Origin: Balanoglossus misakiensis
Taxonomy: Eukaryota; Hemichordata
NCBI GenBank assembly: GCA_040954595.2
Contig: CM082598.2
Location: 9,362,001-9,426,000 of the forward strand
Reading direction: 5' to 3'
DNA length: 64,000 nucleotides
Position 1 is the stretch's first letter; the number at the start of each line of letters is the position of its first letter. Position numbers and translations under genes: made by a program. Below, piece after piece: positions 11,119 through 26,100 of the stretch. A model generated the notes under the pieces. The model was not told where the DNA came from, searched no databases, and worked only from the letters and a program-made list of their open reading frames with translations.

Positions 11119-14100
11119 CTGAAATGTAAACATTACGGATGTACGTTAAGTAAAATAAATTGAAAGTATTGTCATTTCCTTAAATTGTAGATTTTTGGAT
11201 TCTCCTTTGTATGTATAATGAAAATCTGTGATAAAACATAGGGGTCAACGCGCTTGTTTTTGACATACAGAGCCATGAATTTAGTTGATAATAGAAGAAA
11301 ACTGCTGGCTCAACATTTTTCACCAAAAATGAATGGTTTGTCTATGGAAAAAATATTTAACGCAATTCATCTCAAAAAACAGCGCGGTGAGCATACAATT
11401 TTACTTGACCATTGAATTTATTTTTACTTGACTGAGCTAAGTGTAAAATTTCGTGAAAATGACAACAGTAGTGGTTTGTTTTCTAGCAATTATCAATGTA
11501 ATCCTATGGGAAAGGGACACACGTGCAGTGTTTACCAGTGTACGTTTTGTGCGTACATTCTCAAAATAATGCCAGTCACAGCAAATGTGTATATAAACAT
11601 CAGTTAGACTGAATTTTAAATAAAAAGGTAGACATGAAACTTACATCACTAATTGTTTCGTTGAATACATCTTCTAAATCATTTTCTTCTGTTTTATCTG
11701 GCGCATGGAAGACACATAACATTGCCCAGATAGGAAGCATAACTTTAAAAATCTGTAATATAGTTAAATACAGAATCACTCATTTATTATTAAATTTATA
11801 AAAAATCTAATACAGCAAACATTACTAAAACTTGTGTGGTTTGACATACCTCATAAAACATTCAAGGTTCTGAAACAAGTCTAATATGGTGGTCACACAG
11901 GGACCATTAAGATGTTTCTGAACCATCTCAGATCACATTCTGTACTTAAACCTACATGTAGTGGCATATGAAACCCTACATAAAGTCACAAATGATAAAC
12001 CTCTGTATCTGTATTATGGTGACAACTGCCTGGTGACACTAGTGGTGTAAAGGTCATGAAAAATTAAGGTGGACAAATTTAATTATTCAGAAAGAAAAAG
12101 ATGTTAGCACAAAATTGTGAGCGCTACTCACATTGACAAAGGCATACACAGTTGTGTAGATAGACTGCATATGGAGCTGCAAATGATAAAACAATCACAT
12201 TAGTGTTATGATAACATTCCTTGGTATGCTACAGCATGGCATAAAGTGAGGTACGTACAGGTGCCTCAGTTGCTATCTGGACCAAAACTGCGACTCGCAC
12301 TATTGTGAGAAGTCGCTATCTGCGACTGTCGCAAATGGTATCTGTGACTGTTGACTCGGTGTGAAATAGAAATTTATTCATACTGATTGGAAAAATGTAA
12401 GGAGGTTACGCGTGGAAAACTGCCAGAGATTGAATAGACTCGCAGTTTTAAAATCAGGGATAGTAGGAAAAAATCAAATTATATCTGCATATCCGTCGTA
12501 CACAGTATGGATACGTCTATGGTCAAGTCAACCCATCTACACAATCGTAGATATAATTCTAAGGGGTGGCAGATATCAGTCACAGGTATTATTTGAGACA
12601 GTCGCAGAGATAGTGACTCGCCAGAAAGTGAGACTTGCACTTTCAGTCACAGATAGCCTTCTGAGGCTCCTCTACATAAATGATAAAGTTGGTATTTTTT
12701 CAAAAGCAATATGCAAAATATTATTCTTTGTATTCATGGTCCAATGTTTGGTTTATTGCACTACTTATACAAAACATTGAATTGAGCAAACTGGTGGTTT
12801 CCAGGACCAGTACCAAGGTAAATCTAGTGGTCCTGGGACCACCACAAAGGTAAAATCATGTAACTTAGTCTGGTGACACTAAGGACTAATCGGGTTTGAA
12901 ATTCAATTGTTCTGTCAGTGGATCCCCGTTGACCACCAGATTCCAATTTTAGTGGTCAATATGAAAAGTTGGTGTTCAAAAAAATTCCATCATTCATGTT
13001 ATCTTGCACCAAGTGCGTGAAGTTGTACACATTGCTGGATAGTTTGATCGACATCTGTGAAAGAGAAGGCATATACAACACTTGTAAGACCACTAGTTGA
13101 ATACGCCTCCACTGTTTGGGACCCATATGAACAGACTGACATAGCTTTGTTAGAAAAAAACACAAAGACGCGCTGCACGCTACGTGACTGGCAGATTTCG
13201 AAATCGCTCTAGTGTTGACAACATGATAAATACCTTACATTGGACATCATTAGAACAACGTAGAAAAGAAGCCAGACTATCGATGCTATACAAAATTTCA
13301 ACAGGAACTGTTGCCATGAACAATCTTCAGCATCTCCAACCCCCGCTAAGACTCACTAGACACATGCATAGTAAAAGTTATAAAATTCCCAAATTCAAAA
13401 CAGACTACAGAAAATATTCCTTCTTTCCAAGAACAATCAAAGACTGGAATAGTACACCACCAGACATCATATCTGCAGGGTCACATGAATCCTTCAAATC
13501 TTCTTTGGCACTACACTTCACCAAACCAGAAAACTGACATTTTTGATGTCCTGTACTAGGGTGCACTCACTGGCAAAGCCTTCAATATGTTGAAGTTGGC
13601 CAGTAAGGTAGATAGATAGATAGATAGATAGATAGTAGGTCTATGTCTCACAGTAATTAAAATAACCCATCATAAAGGGACAAACAAACTCACCAAAATG
13701 AATAATCGGTGTCTACGCGAGATTTTTACTCTCATATCCTACAAACGGGATGGATGTTGTGTGTGGTTGAACGTTGATTCAATATATATCCACATGTGGA
13801 ATAACAGAAACAGTGTCTTGTATCAAACAATTAATGGAAAAAGGGCAGCGAGAGAGAGACTTTGTCCCTTTAAAGGTATACGGTCACCTCCAATTTACAT
13901 ATCGCCATATATAGCTGAAATAGCGTATTTGAGAGTTCTAAAGAACGTATGGTGGCGCTATTTTTTTCGCGTGTGCCACCCACTGAAAATCTGTGATTGG
14001 TTAGATCTCAATTTACCATGGTAACCGTAGCTCAATTTGCATAGGTGACCGTATACCTTTAATCTATGGGAATACACTTACAAAAATTCCACTGCATCCT

Positions 14101-17100
14101 TCTGTTTCTGTTCCCACTGAAAGACAAAATATTCACATGTTACATCTTAGTGACAGCATTTGTACATTCTATGAACATGTGGTGTAAATTTTGTTGTATT
14201 CTTCAATATAAAAATGTAGTCAGACGCTCTCAGACGCAGTTACGTTGGCGTTCAAATTGCCAGATGGCGGGCAACAACATGGTGCAGACAACGACCATGC
14301 AGACAAAACGCCATGAGGCTGATGAGGCACCATGCCTGATACATGTTACGTGTCTGGTGGTTCTAAAGTAAAAAACATACTGTGAGAAACTTTTACTGGA
14401 TGCCGAAATATTATTTGCCTGTCACCTGGAAATGACAATGCCGTGGGTCACATGGCCAGATCATGTGATTGATAGCTAAAAGTTTTAGAGTGAACTGATG
14501 TAGCTGGAGATCCTGTTATACACATAGTGCATTTTCCCGTCAGTAGAATTGGATAAAAAATAATTGCAATCATACCAAGCCATATTCTATAAAATCATAG
14601 ATATTTCACATTTATATACATGGGCAAATGTGAAAGCACAAAAATGAAGAAAGTGAAAGTAAGATAAATGGACCTTCAGCAAAAAAAAGTCCAAGAAGTG
14701 ATGTTGAGTCAGTAAAGTCCTGTAAAGACAGACAGTCAGTAAAGTCCTGCCCAACACATAGCATATATCAAACTACATGTATCAAAATCTCGCTGTCAGT
14801 TCTTGTGGGCATCATTTTTCATCAATGGTGAGAAGGTTGTGTAACTGATGAGAAGTGGATTATGTTCAAAAACCTAACTTTTATGACTATTTGTCAACCT
14901 TATCATGTTAGGAAGTACATGTTGTTAGAAGATGTCTTTGCATGCACACTGAGAATGATTGGTTTTGCTACCTAGGTGTGTGACAAAAATCTCAAGTCGA
15001 TAGCCGATTTTTGCAATGATTAAGAAATGGGAGTTCATAAGCTAAAGTGATATTCGGTCGTTCTGATACTTCGTAACAAACAAAATTTTAAAAATGTGAA
15101 AAAATTCGATATGTCAACTACAAAGGAAGAAATGTTTGACCAAAGGAAGTCATGAAATACAGTAAACATATCATTTCTTCTATTTCTTACTACAGTGAGT
15201 TGTCGACTTTTTACCCAGAATGCAATTATTATAATGTGATTTGAATCCCTAGCACAAAGTGAAAACCTATTTAAGGCAGCCAGATTTCACACAACAATTT
15301 TCACACAGACTGCAACATGTTCTAGGCTGCAGTACACATAAACTGCAACACAGGCTGTACTATGTACGGTGCAAGTCTTGTTAGTTAGCTACAAGGGTGA
15401 TGAGATTTTGGAATAGTCACAGATTGAAACCTCACACAGCTAGACAAAACAAAATGTTATCACTTTGGACGAAACAGTAAACAGTGATATACTTACAAGA
15501 TTTAACTATTATGTCATACAGCAAAGTCACAGTTGCAGATAGTTCAAATACAATAACAAGTCTAAATATACAAAAGAAATGTTAGAAAATATTATTGACC
15601 ACTTTCTGTACATTTACTAACTTTAAAATACTGCAGAATGACATGAAAACCGGTGGTGGCATTATGCACATTTCAATTTCATACAAATATTCTTATTCAA
15701 ATGTTTGATAAGATTGGATTAACAGTAAATGATTTAAATGTATATTTTCATGAGAGTGAAAAACTCGCCAAAATGAATAATCAGTCTTTATCATTTATTC
15801 ATTTTGGTGAGATTTTTACTCTCATATCCTACAAACGGGATGGAAGTTGTGTGTAGTCGTACGTTGATTCACTACATATCCACATGTAGAATTACATAAA
15901 CAGTGTCTTGTATCAAACAAAATTAATGGAAAAATGCAGCGAGAGAGAGAGACTTTGTCTCTTTAATATCGGTTCAGACATGTCATGTTTTTATCTCAGG
16001 GCAATCTAACACATTATTTGAAGCTGGGTTGGTGTAATGATATGTTTCATCTCCTTGTAGAGTAAATCCTGTCTAAACCGAACACCAAAGCGACTGAAGA
16101 AAACATTCGGTTTGTAGGTGTCTAGTTTATAGAGGTTCTTTTAACATGTGGTTCTATGTGAAAGGGACTGGAACAGGTGTTCGGTATAGACAGGTTTCAA
16201 GATTAGACAGGGTTCAATTTAGACAGGTTTTTCTGTAGAGGTATTTTTCACTTACCCCCATAAGTCTTTCTTGAGTGCTTTTCTACTGGTGTCCAATGTA
16301 CTTACTGTGTCCAGTTTACTTGAGATAAATACTGCGGCCACTAAAAAGGCTTGGACGAGTATAAACTCCATGGTGGATAACATCAACCAGTAGGGTTCTA
16401 TCAGAAAGTTTACAAGTTATTAAAGCTCTATTAGCTGTAACTTTTTGCTGTGTTTTAGCATATTTGTTTTAATAATAATAATAATAATAAAGAATTATAT
16501 AAAAATAATAATTTTAATAATAATAGGTCAGATTTCATCATAGAGGTATCTTGGCTCAAAAAGTACAAAAAATGATAACCGTTTTGTGATCACATGTTTC
16601 TATGGCAACTATTTCGGGGCTCAAATTATGCTTTTTTTTTACAAAATTCCATTAATAAGTAGTCAGATCACCCCGAAATTTCACCAAATATGTACCTAAG
16701 GTCAAAGACGAATAAATATGATTTTAGTTTTGATAACACACGTTTTAATGTCACTCGTTTGGGGGCTAAAATTATACATTTTTCCAAAATCCTTTTTAAA
16801 ACAGTCCATTGCAATGACAATTGTGCTAAGAGAGGGTATCACAAATCAATTTAAATAATAATAATAGGTTGGATTTGAAACAAAAATCACACTGGCATGA
16901 TTTTTTGGTCACAAAGAATTCGTTTGGGCTTTATTTTCCGAATGCACATTAATAAGTTGGTGAAATTTGACTTTTCTTTCAAGACAGAGGAACTGCACAT
17001 GTGCAGAACACCTAGCCCGGAGACCAGGCGTAGTAGGGGAAAAGAAACGCCCGGTGACAGTCTCTATTTACGCACCGAATTCTGTGCGCAGAACGACACG

Positions 17101-20100
17101 GGTGGTAAATCTTGTGTGTAAGCTAATTGGTCACTCAATGTAACAATGTGTAAACCAAATGACATCATCGCATTCTAAATAAGGAAATAGAGGTGGAGTC
17201 ATGTGTGAAATTCCCGCAACGAGGTGTGGGAGTGATTTACCAAGCTTTGTTAATTATATCATCCAACCACTGGCGCCCGTCAACATTTGATAGATCACTC
17301 GTTATCCATTCGTTACTAAGCGACCCTGATCGTTGCCAGGGCTACTATCTTTCAGCTCAGCAGGAAATTTCTCGACTGTCACCGGGCGTTGTATTCTAGA
17401 TAGACGCCTGGTCTCCGGGCTACAGAACACCTGGCAATGCAGCCTGCCGATTTTCACAGTTTCACCACAAAAAAGCGCAAGTTAAAATAGTATCGCTGGG
17501 GAATCCAATCAATCGATTGTTCATGCATACGTCCTTAATGTCGACTAGTTTTAAAACATTAGTCCATTGCATAAACGTTTACCGTCTAGTTGTTGTTGTT
17601 GTATGGTTATCGAAGGAAGGCAGTTACAGAGGACACACACTCGTAGCCGTACACTGTTTGAGTGTTGACGGTGAGTCTGTGTTAAATTTTGGCAGTTCAG
17701 CGTGACTTTAACACTAAATAGACAACTAGCAGAAAAGTCTACAAACTTCTAAATTTCTGGAAATTTTTTATTTGGTATGGATATGAAATAATTTTCGTTT
17801 GTGAAGAATCAAATCTCAGCGACGCACGATAGCTTCTGATGAATGCGAGGACCCATCAGCTGACTCGCAAATACATGTACAGTCAAAATATCAAATTCAA
17901 CTGAAAACGGAACCGCGAGATGCATTGTGTGTCTGTTCTGTCACCTCCTCTGAGAAAATAATAAAATTCCCCCAAAATAGTAATACGAAAGCCAAAGTAT
18001 CGTGATAACATTTCTTCATTTTTCCTATTTTGCTGCCGTGTAAACATCGCGTCCTGTTTGGCACCGACACAAACTAGCATAACTCAGAGGTCAATATTTC
18101 GATTAAAAACAATGCTTTTAAACTAACCTTCCTGTTCCACGATATCTGGGGTTTCTATTGCGCTCATATCTCACCATATGTGCAATTCTAAAGCCAACTG
18201 GGGTATTATTCCTCTCGTTTTAGCCACGAAAACTGGGCAGACAACACAACGCGAAACAGCTCGTTCACACTCAGTCGGTCTCCAACTCGTGTTGGGTTTC
18301 GAGCGCAGTTTTGTACCTCAGATCTGTCGTACACACGCCACCAGACTCACCGGGTAACAAGGTTTTAACGATACCCGTGGTTTTTTGTGAATATGTAGAA
18401 AATCTCCACCCGAAAGCGTTGGAACGTCTGCATTTTTAGATAGGCCTATGGCTGCATTCACAAACACCTCTGGAGGGGGGGGCAGGAGAATTGAGGGGGG
18501 GGATTTGAAAAAATTGAGGGTATGTAAGGGGGGGGGATTTGAAATAATTTAGGGACTGAAAGGGGAGGACTTGAAAACTTTGAGGACTAAATATTTATTT
18601 TGAGTCCACAAAAATGCAGTTTCGCGCCCTTAATTTTACAAAATTTTCTAATGTGGGAGGGGGACACCCCCTCCCACACCCACCCCTCCATTCATCAGCA
18701 CCTTTCAATCATTGACTGGTTTGTCTAGTGTTCCAGGTCAGGGGATTTGCCCCCACCCCATGATAACTTTGAGCGGTGACGATTAAATTTGTCCTCCCCA
18801 ACATACCGGTAGTTTAGTTAATTTGCTTTTGTCGGGTTCATTAAAATGCAGCTTTGAGCTCTGTATTTTATAAAATTTTCTTACGTGGGAGGGGGACACC
18901 CCCTCCCAAACCCACCCCCTTCAATTCTCGGTTTTCAATGTCTCCCAACACAGAATACAAAATACTTAAAAAATAGAAACAATGTTCTGTTTTAATATCC
19001 ACTGATAAGGGGAAGCACCAGTTTCAAATTCTTTTCATGGTAACGCTGTTTTTCTTTTTTACAAGATAGATAGGTGATGTGTTTTGCTGTGTGAAAGAAA
19101 ATGGGGGGGGGGGGATTTCAAAATTTTAGCAGTTCGGAAGGGGGGGATTTGAAAATATTTCGGGTTGTTGAGGGGGGCATGTGAAAATTAACCGTAAAAA
19201 AAATTGAATTCTCCCGCCCCCCCCTCCAGAGGTGTTTGTGAATGCAGCCTATAGGCCCTATCTTCAAGATACATCCACTTTGAAAAATGATGTCTTCAGC
19301 GCTAAATTATGAATCTGAAGAATCGGGAATGATTGTACAGAAAATCAACCCGTGCTTATTAAATTTATAAATTGTTTATATAATTCTTTAAACCCCTTAA
19401 CTGGTAATAATAATAATGATAATAATATTTAATCCTTACAAAAACACTTTCCATGTAAAATGACATCCCAAATAGACAATGGTTAAAAAAATGTGTTACT
19501 AAAGTGTTAAAAAGTCAAAAAGTTGTGCATATCTACTGCAGTTTCTTGTTCAAATCCCAAAAGCATGATGAAATGCCCTTTATCCAGTCTATAAACACAG
19601 CCTATGTGACATAGTCAGCATTGTTATTGTGCAAAATTTTTATTCTAGCCTAGACTAGAATTCATTCATCAACAATAACAATGGCCGTTACACACATAGC
19701 CACAAGATACAGCTACTATCCCTTTAACCATACTGTCAATCAGATTTCTACAAAGCTGATTTGGAAGCGTCAGCTGTCTATATAGGAAAGCCCACTGTTC
19801 TAAAAAATATGTTGTAATTGCAAGTGAAAGATGCAAAACAGTAACTCAAAATGGCACTGGATGACATACACATAGTCCTTGATTATCTATGGCTACATTT
19901 TGTGTGCAGCCTGTCTTCATATCTCATCTAAATACAGACTGAACATTGAACTTACGTAGACATTCTATCCAGCTTTCTTTTGTCAACACAATACCCACCA
20001 CGGTCACTACAGTAAAGTACACCAGGACAATTACCAAAAAGGGTCGGACAACTCTGTTATAATAAACAGCAACACAACATGATCAGTTTACTGCACAATA

Positions 20101-23100
20101 AATTCTTCGACATAGCAGCCATGTCTTATCATTAAAGCCGCAGTATTTCTCGTAGGGGCAAAATTTTGTTTGAAACGGCATCTATAATTTCTAAAAGTAG
20201 ATGATAATTGATACTGAATCGAACAGTTATCATCCCCAGCTCTGCTGATAAACTCATACAATTTACAATATAACGAGTGAAGAATGACTTTCTGTCCGGA
20301 CAGAAAGTCACGTGAGTCAGGCTAATGTTGACACACGTGACTAGTGCGCATGCGCACTCAAATGTGAATCTATGCGGAAGAGGTTTGGTCGCCCCAAATC
20401 AAGCGACTCAGCGAAGAAATGCGCACTAATTCGGCGAAATTTTGGGAAGATAACTTTATGGGAGAAATCAGTCGATGGAACCAGATCAAATCCGAAAATG
20501 GTCTGACCATCAAAATGTCAAAGTGGCACGTTTGCTGATCGACATGTACAACATTTCCGTTGTAAACAAACCCGCGCATCATTTCAAGTGTTACGGGCGA
20601 TATTTTCGGCTTGCATGTAGCTACAATTGCCCAAACCTTTCTTACATCTTCATTATATAGTATTCCATGATGGATGTACTGCAAAAACGGGCTTTTTTTC
20701 GATGATGAAAAATGGATGCACACGAGAAATACTGGGGCTTTAAAAGAAGAAGCCTCTGCAATGTACCCATGTGTCTTGTTGAATCAGTAATCTTTCGCAA
20801 ATTATCGTTTTAGAGATCAGCTGCTAAATGTTGTTTTGATGGACTAACTTTTTATTAACTTGAATGTCAATGTTTCTCACACTCCTGGCACGCTGAGAGT
20901 GTGGGATCAGAGTGTGAGAACAAATCGATCCCACTCTAGCTCTCACAGAATCAAAAGCTGTATAAAACACGAGCGCTGATTGGATGACAAAGCGTTCTTC
21001 TATAACGCGTGCTAAAGTGTATTACACGATGTGTATTACACGGACAGAAACTACAAAATGCCAGCCGACAGTTTCAGCGTCAATTATTCAATGTGTTTTA
21101 ACACGAATTTGGCTAATTTGTGGCCGTGTGAGAAATATAACCTCACACACCAAGGACCTCTGATCATATTTCTCACACTCGTCGGGGATATTTTGTCCCA
21201 CACTCGTCTGCAGCTCGTGTTGGACAGAAAATCCCTAACTCGCGTGAGAATATGATCCCAGGTCCTTGGGAGTGTGAGATTCCATTATTCCTATCATGGA
21301 GCTGTACAAAAAAAGAGAAACAAAAAACATTGAAATACCTGTTGATCAGTTTTTCCCTTTTCAACAAACGCGACGTGTGTGAGAAGTAATAATTGATGAC
21401 AATCAGGAACTGTAACAACTTGATATACTGTATAGCAAAATCAAGCTGACTGTAGTAGTGGGCATACACCCAATGAACAGTGCTGTAAAATAATCCAAGA
21501 TTTCAGTCCTTTTTACCTGTATACATCACATACACGTGTCAATCACAATCTGTCCATTAAGGGCAAGAACTAGCTAGGGTTATGCAAAGGTATATGGTTA
21601 TGTCTAGCCACAGGGATTTATTCAGAGAAAGTGGAGAAATATTTATATGATAGAAACTGAATAAGTTTGTTATTCAGTTTCTAGCATATAAATATTTCTC
21701 CACTTTCTCTGAATAAATCCCTGTGGTCTAACTATAGTTAAAAGAGGAGTGTCTACATGTTCTCATGCTTGTTTCCATGAAGTTTGATAATTTCTTGCTC
21801 CAAGTTTGGGACACAAAGGGACCCTACACAACAACTGTATTGGAACATTATGTCAACCCAAGCAGTAGACACTAGTTTGAGACAATTACATGTCATAGAT
21901 ACTTAAATTTACATAGAAAACATAAAAGAAACAGCCAGTGCCAAAGATCAGTGTGTATCTATCAATCATGTGTTTCTTTTATGAAAAGCTTTGAGTCTAT
22001 TGTGGGTTTTTGAGAAATTTATTTGCAGTTTCCCTGTAACTTTATATGTACCGTAATATGCATCATTTCTTGCACATCATCAGTTAGTTTGTGGAGTCAG
22101 TCACTCAGTCAGTCTGTGGCACGTCATTTTTGCTCAGAGGACACACTGAATCAGACACTTAATGACCCCTCATTTTAAAAGAATTTTAAAAGGATGTATG
22201 TTCAGTAAAATTGAAAGTATTGTCATTTTTTTAACAGTTGATTTTTGGATTATCCTGAGAGTGTGTAATGAAAATCTGTGATAAAATCACCGCGCTTGTT
22301 TTTGAAAAACAGAGCCATGAATTTAGTCGATAATAGAAGAAAACTGCTGACTCAGCATTTTTCACTGATGGTTTGTTTATCATTATATGGGCAAAAATTT
22401 TAACGCAATTTATCTCAAAATATAGAGTGCAATGACCACACAATTTTATTTGACCAATGAATTTATTTTTACTTTACTGAGCTATGTGTAAAATATCATG
22501 AAAATAACAATAGTAGAAGTTTGTTTTCCAGCAATGATCAATGTAATCCTATGGGGAGAAAGAGACATGCACTGTTTATCAGTTTATTTTCTCCGCGTAC
22601 ATCCTTAAAGTGAACAGACACCTTCCTTGTAGAGAGATTCTAATAAAATCTTTGTGAAAAACATGAGTGATTTGTGTCGTTTTTATTCACTTTCACTTAT
22701 GGCGCAGCAGCGTAGCGTCGATCTCGATATGCATGATATGTGGAAGTGACGTAAGAGACTACGCTTAGGCAGTCACCAGTAGCAGACGCCACCGTGCGCG
22801 CGCACACGTACACAGACAGTTGACATGGCTGGCTGCCTCGCAAGTGGGAGCAAAAACAGAGTTGGCAAAAACACGGGGAAAAGTTTTATAAAAGTTCCCG
22901 ACCCTTCGGTGGACAGTCAAAATGCAAATCTAGCTGAAAAATGGGTGTCAAACATTGGCATATGATTTCGGTGCTTATCGCTGAGATGATACTTGTGCTT
23001 CGGAAATGTTCGTGTTCAACTAGGCCATATATCGTGAAGCATATTGCAAAAAAAAAAAAAAGCGTCAAGGACACTGTGGTCCCATTTGAGGATTATGCAG

Positions 23101-26100
23101 AAATAGGGATACACCAGAATAAAAATTACAGGTGACATTGCAAGCAGATATGATCTAATCACACAGAAATATGGAATGTAAAAAAAATAACAAGCAACAT
23201 GCCCAATAAGCTGTCATGTGTCGTGGCAGTCTTACAAGTGGTGCTAGAAATTTTTTTTTTGACCAAAAATTGTTTGTACAAACACATATGACAAGCAACT
23301 TCTTTCAGTCAGCCCTGGAACAGACAGACAGACACACACACAGACAAAGACGCTCACTGACCTGCCACTGGTAATTAACAATTTAATAGCTGGTGGTCTC
23401 TGTAACAGCTGGCCTATTAAAGTTATGTAAACATGTCTAAGTTGGGGGTAACAACTCCTTGTAAACAGTAACTTTCAAAACAACTGGACAATTAGTTTAA
23501 GAGAAGATTTGCTAACCAAAAACAAAGAAAGTTACAAAAAAATCGATAAATATTGAATATTTCTGATATCAGAATTGAATAAAAGTTGCACATAAACATG
23601 TATGTGTTATGAAATTGTATCCTAAATTTCAAAGCAATCAGAGAAAACACAAATTTCAAAGCAATCCAACAAGCAGTTTCACAGAAAATATTTGTTCAAA
23701 AGTGACGAAAACACAAATATGCAAATATCACCAAAATTGTACAATATCTTACTTCAATCACTACGAGGAACATGCCTGTGAAAGTTCAATGGAATGTGAC
23801 AAGCGGTTTCAGAGAAAACAATTTTTGACAAAAATTGGGAAAAATTTGCCCAATAACATATTTATGCAAATATCACACTTTTTTTTAACAACATATTACC
23901 TAGGTTACCCCTAGGAACATGCCTACCAAATTGCAAAGCAATCTGGCATGCGGTTTTAAAGAAAAAAATTTGACCAAAAATGGGAAAAATTGCTCAAAAT
24001 CATCAATATGCAAATTTTGCAACAATTTTAACAAAACTATGGTTACTCAGACAACCTTTAGGAAGCTCCCTACTAAATTTCAAAGAAGTAGGCCTATCAC
24101 TTTCAGAAATAAAGACTTTTTTACCAATAATGTGGAAAAATACAAAAAATGAGGTATGAGGTTGACATAAGGTACATGCATATACCAATTTTCAAATCAA
24201 TATGACCAGTGGTTGTCGAGTTTCTGAGTTTTGACCAAATTTAGTTTTTTCCCAGCTAATTTGCATATTTTTGGTAATGACAACTTCGTTTGAACAAACT
24301 CCCATCAACAGCCCTGCCTACATCTACACACCAAATATCAAGGTCATACGCGCTGCGGTTTTCAAGTTTTTGATGTGGACGGACACACAGACATACATCC
24401 ATCCATCCATCCATACACACATCCATACATACAGACGCAAGCGATCCCATAAGGTCCCATGGTACATACCAATGGGACCTAAAAATACACAGCAAAAATT
24501 ATCGAAACAGTCGGGGCTCCTGATTTCCTTTGATCACCATATGTCGGTTCACTTTAATGCCCTCTCATTTAAAAAGAATTAACAAGATTTATAAACTGAA
24601 AATCTTACCATAAAATACATTCTATGGTGGCACTTCCAAATATTGCATACTGATAATATAACTTGTGACGGCCAATATATAGACGTACAAGCTGTAAGGT
24701 AAATAAAGAATTGTATAATTATTAAAAGAATATAATAATTGCTTTCATGATCGCAGTATAATGTACAGTATTTAGTGATCAAGGAAGAGAGTTACCATGT
24801 CTGTACACGGGCGTCATGGAACAATAAAGTGTACAGATATTAATAAACTTAGCATTAACGCGACGTCCTCAATGAACAAAGAATAAAATATTTCATGGGT
24901 TTGTTTGGTGTGGACGAGAAATGCACTAAAGCTAGGTCAGTGTTAACTTTATGTGCAAAACCACACCGTACGCGTACCTCTATAGGGGATAGGCACCGTG
25001 TGTACGATCTCGTCTTGAGCAGTAAAGGCGATGTCTACGCATGCGTGCGCGCCTGAAACTGATCTGAAACATTCGAGATATTATCGATTGAAAAGTGTCA
25101 CTCGTCCTGGGGACGTGCGTTACCGACGTAAAATAGCGTTTGGGCGATGTCGCAAATTTCGCTCTACAAGGTATACATAGGACATACTGTTTTCATGCAA
25201 AAAAAATCATAGCAAATATAACAGTGATGCACATGAACAACGTCCACCATGACTGGGAGGAGCTGAGCTGAGCTCACGCGTAGTCTCGGTTACCCAGACG
25301 CCTTTGCTTCTTCCGATGCTCTCCAGAAAAGGGTCTGGGGAAATGCTATTGAAAGCTTTGTAAAACAAAATGGCCGATGTCAGGATTTTGATCATCGCCT
25401 GATTGGCTGAGCTCTCAGTATGACCCGGGTCACTGCAATAGTTTCGACAATCGTCTACCAAAGATATTTCATATAATTTCTCCAACAATGCTAACAGAGG
25501 ACGCCTTTTGCCTTTCGCATCAACCAACAAGTACCGGTCTCTTGATATGAAGATACGACAAATAATCACACATTGTCGAGAGTCAGTGACCCGGGTCATA
25601 CTGACAGCTCAGCCAATCAGGCGATGATCAAAATCCTGACATCGGCCATTTTGTTTTACAAAGCTTTCAATAGCATTTCCCCAGACCCTTTTCTGGAGAG
25701 CATCGGAAGAAGCAAAGGCGTCTGGGTAACCGAGACTAAGCTCACGCGTAGTTTCATACACATGATATAAAACCCGGCGATCAAACACAGCACTTCCGGT
25801 CACCAGATTCGCAATGGTTTTGTATACGGATTTGTTGTATTTTTCACGTTTTCCGTATTTTTATTCATAATTAATCCAACTCTTTTCAAGACACATTCTA
25901 AGCAAAAATGAAAATTATTGACTACACTTCGATGGCACTCTGCTCCGTAGAACAAAGTGTCCCCCCTTTTTGGTAACGCACGTCGCCAGACTCCATGAGA
26001 CGATTGCATACCCTTCCTAACATACACTGTATACGGGCGCGTCTGTCTTGGCTAGCAACAGAGTCGTACGATCGTCTGCCGCGTGCTGGGCCGGGCGCGT

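Noticed and set aside
25207-25803. Open frames of 65-130 codons, also repeated at 41918-42553
   Set aside because: They lie in the terminal repeats of the Mutator-like element and are mirrored by its inverted arms; no transposase motif.
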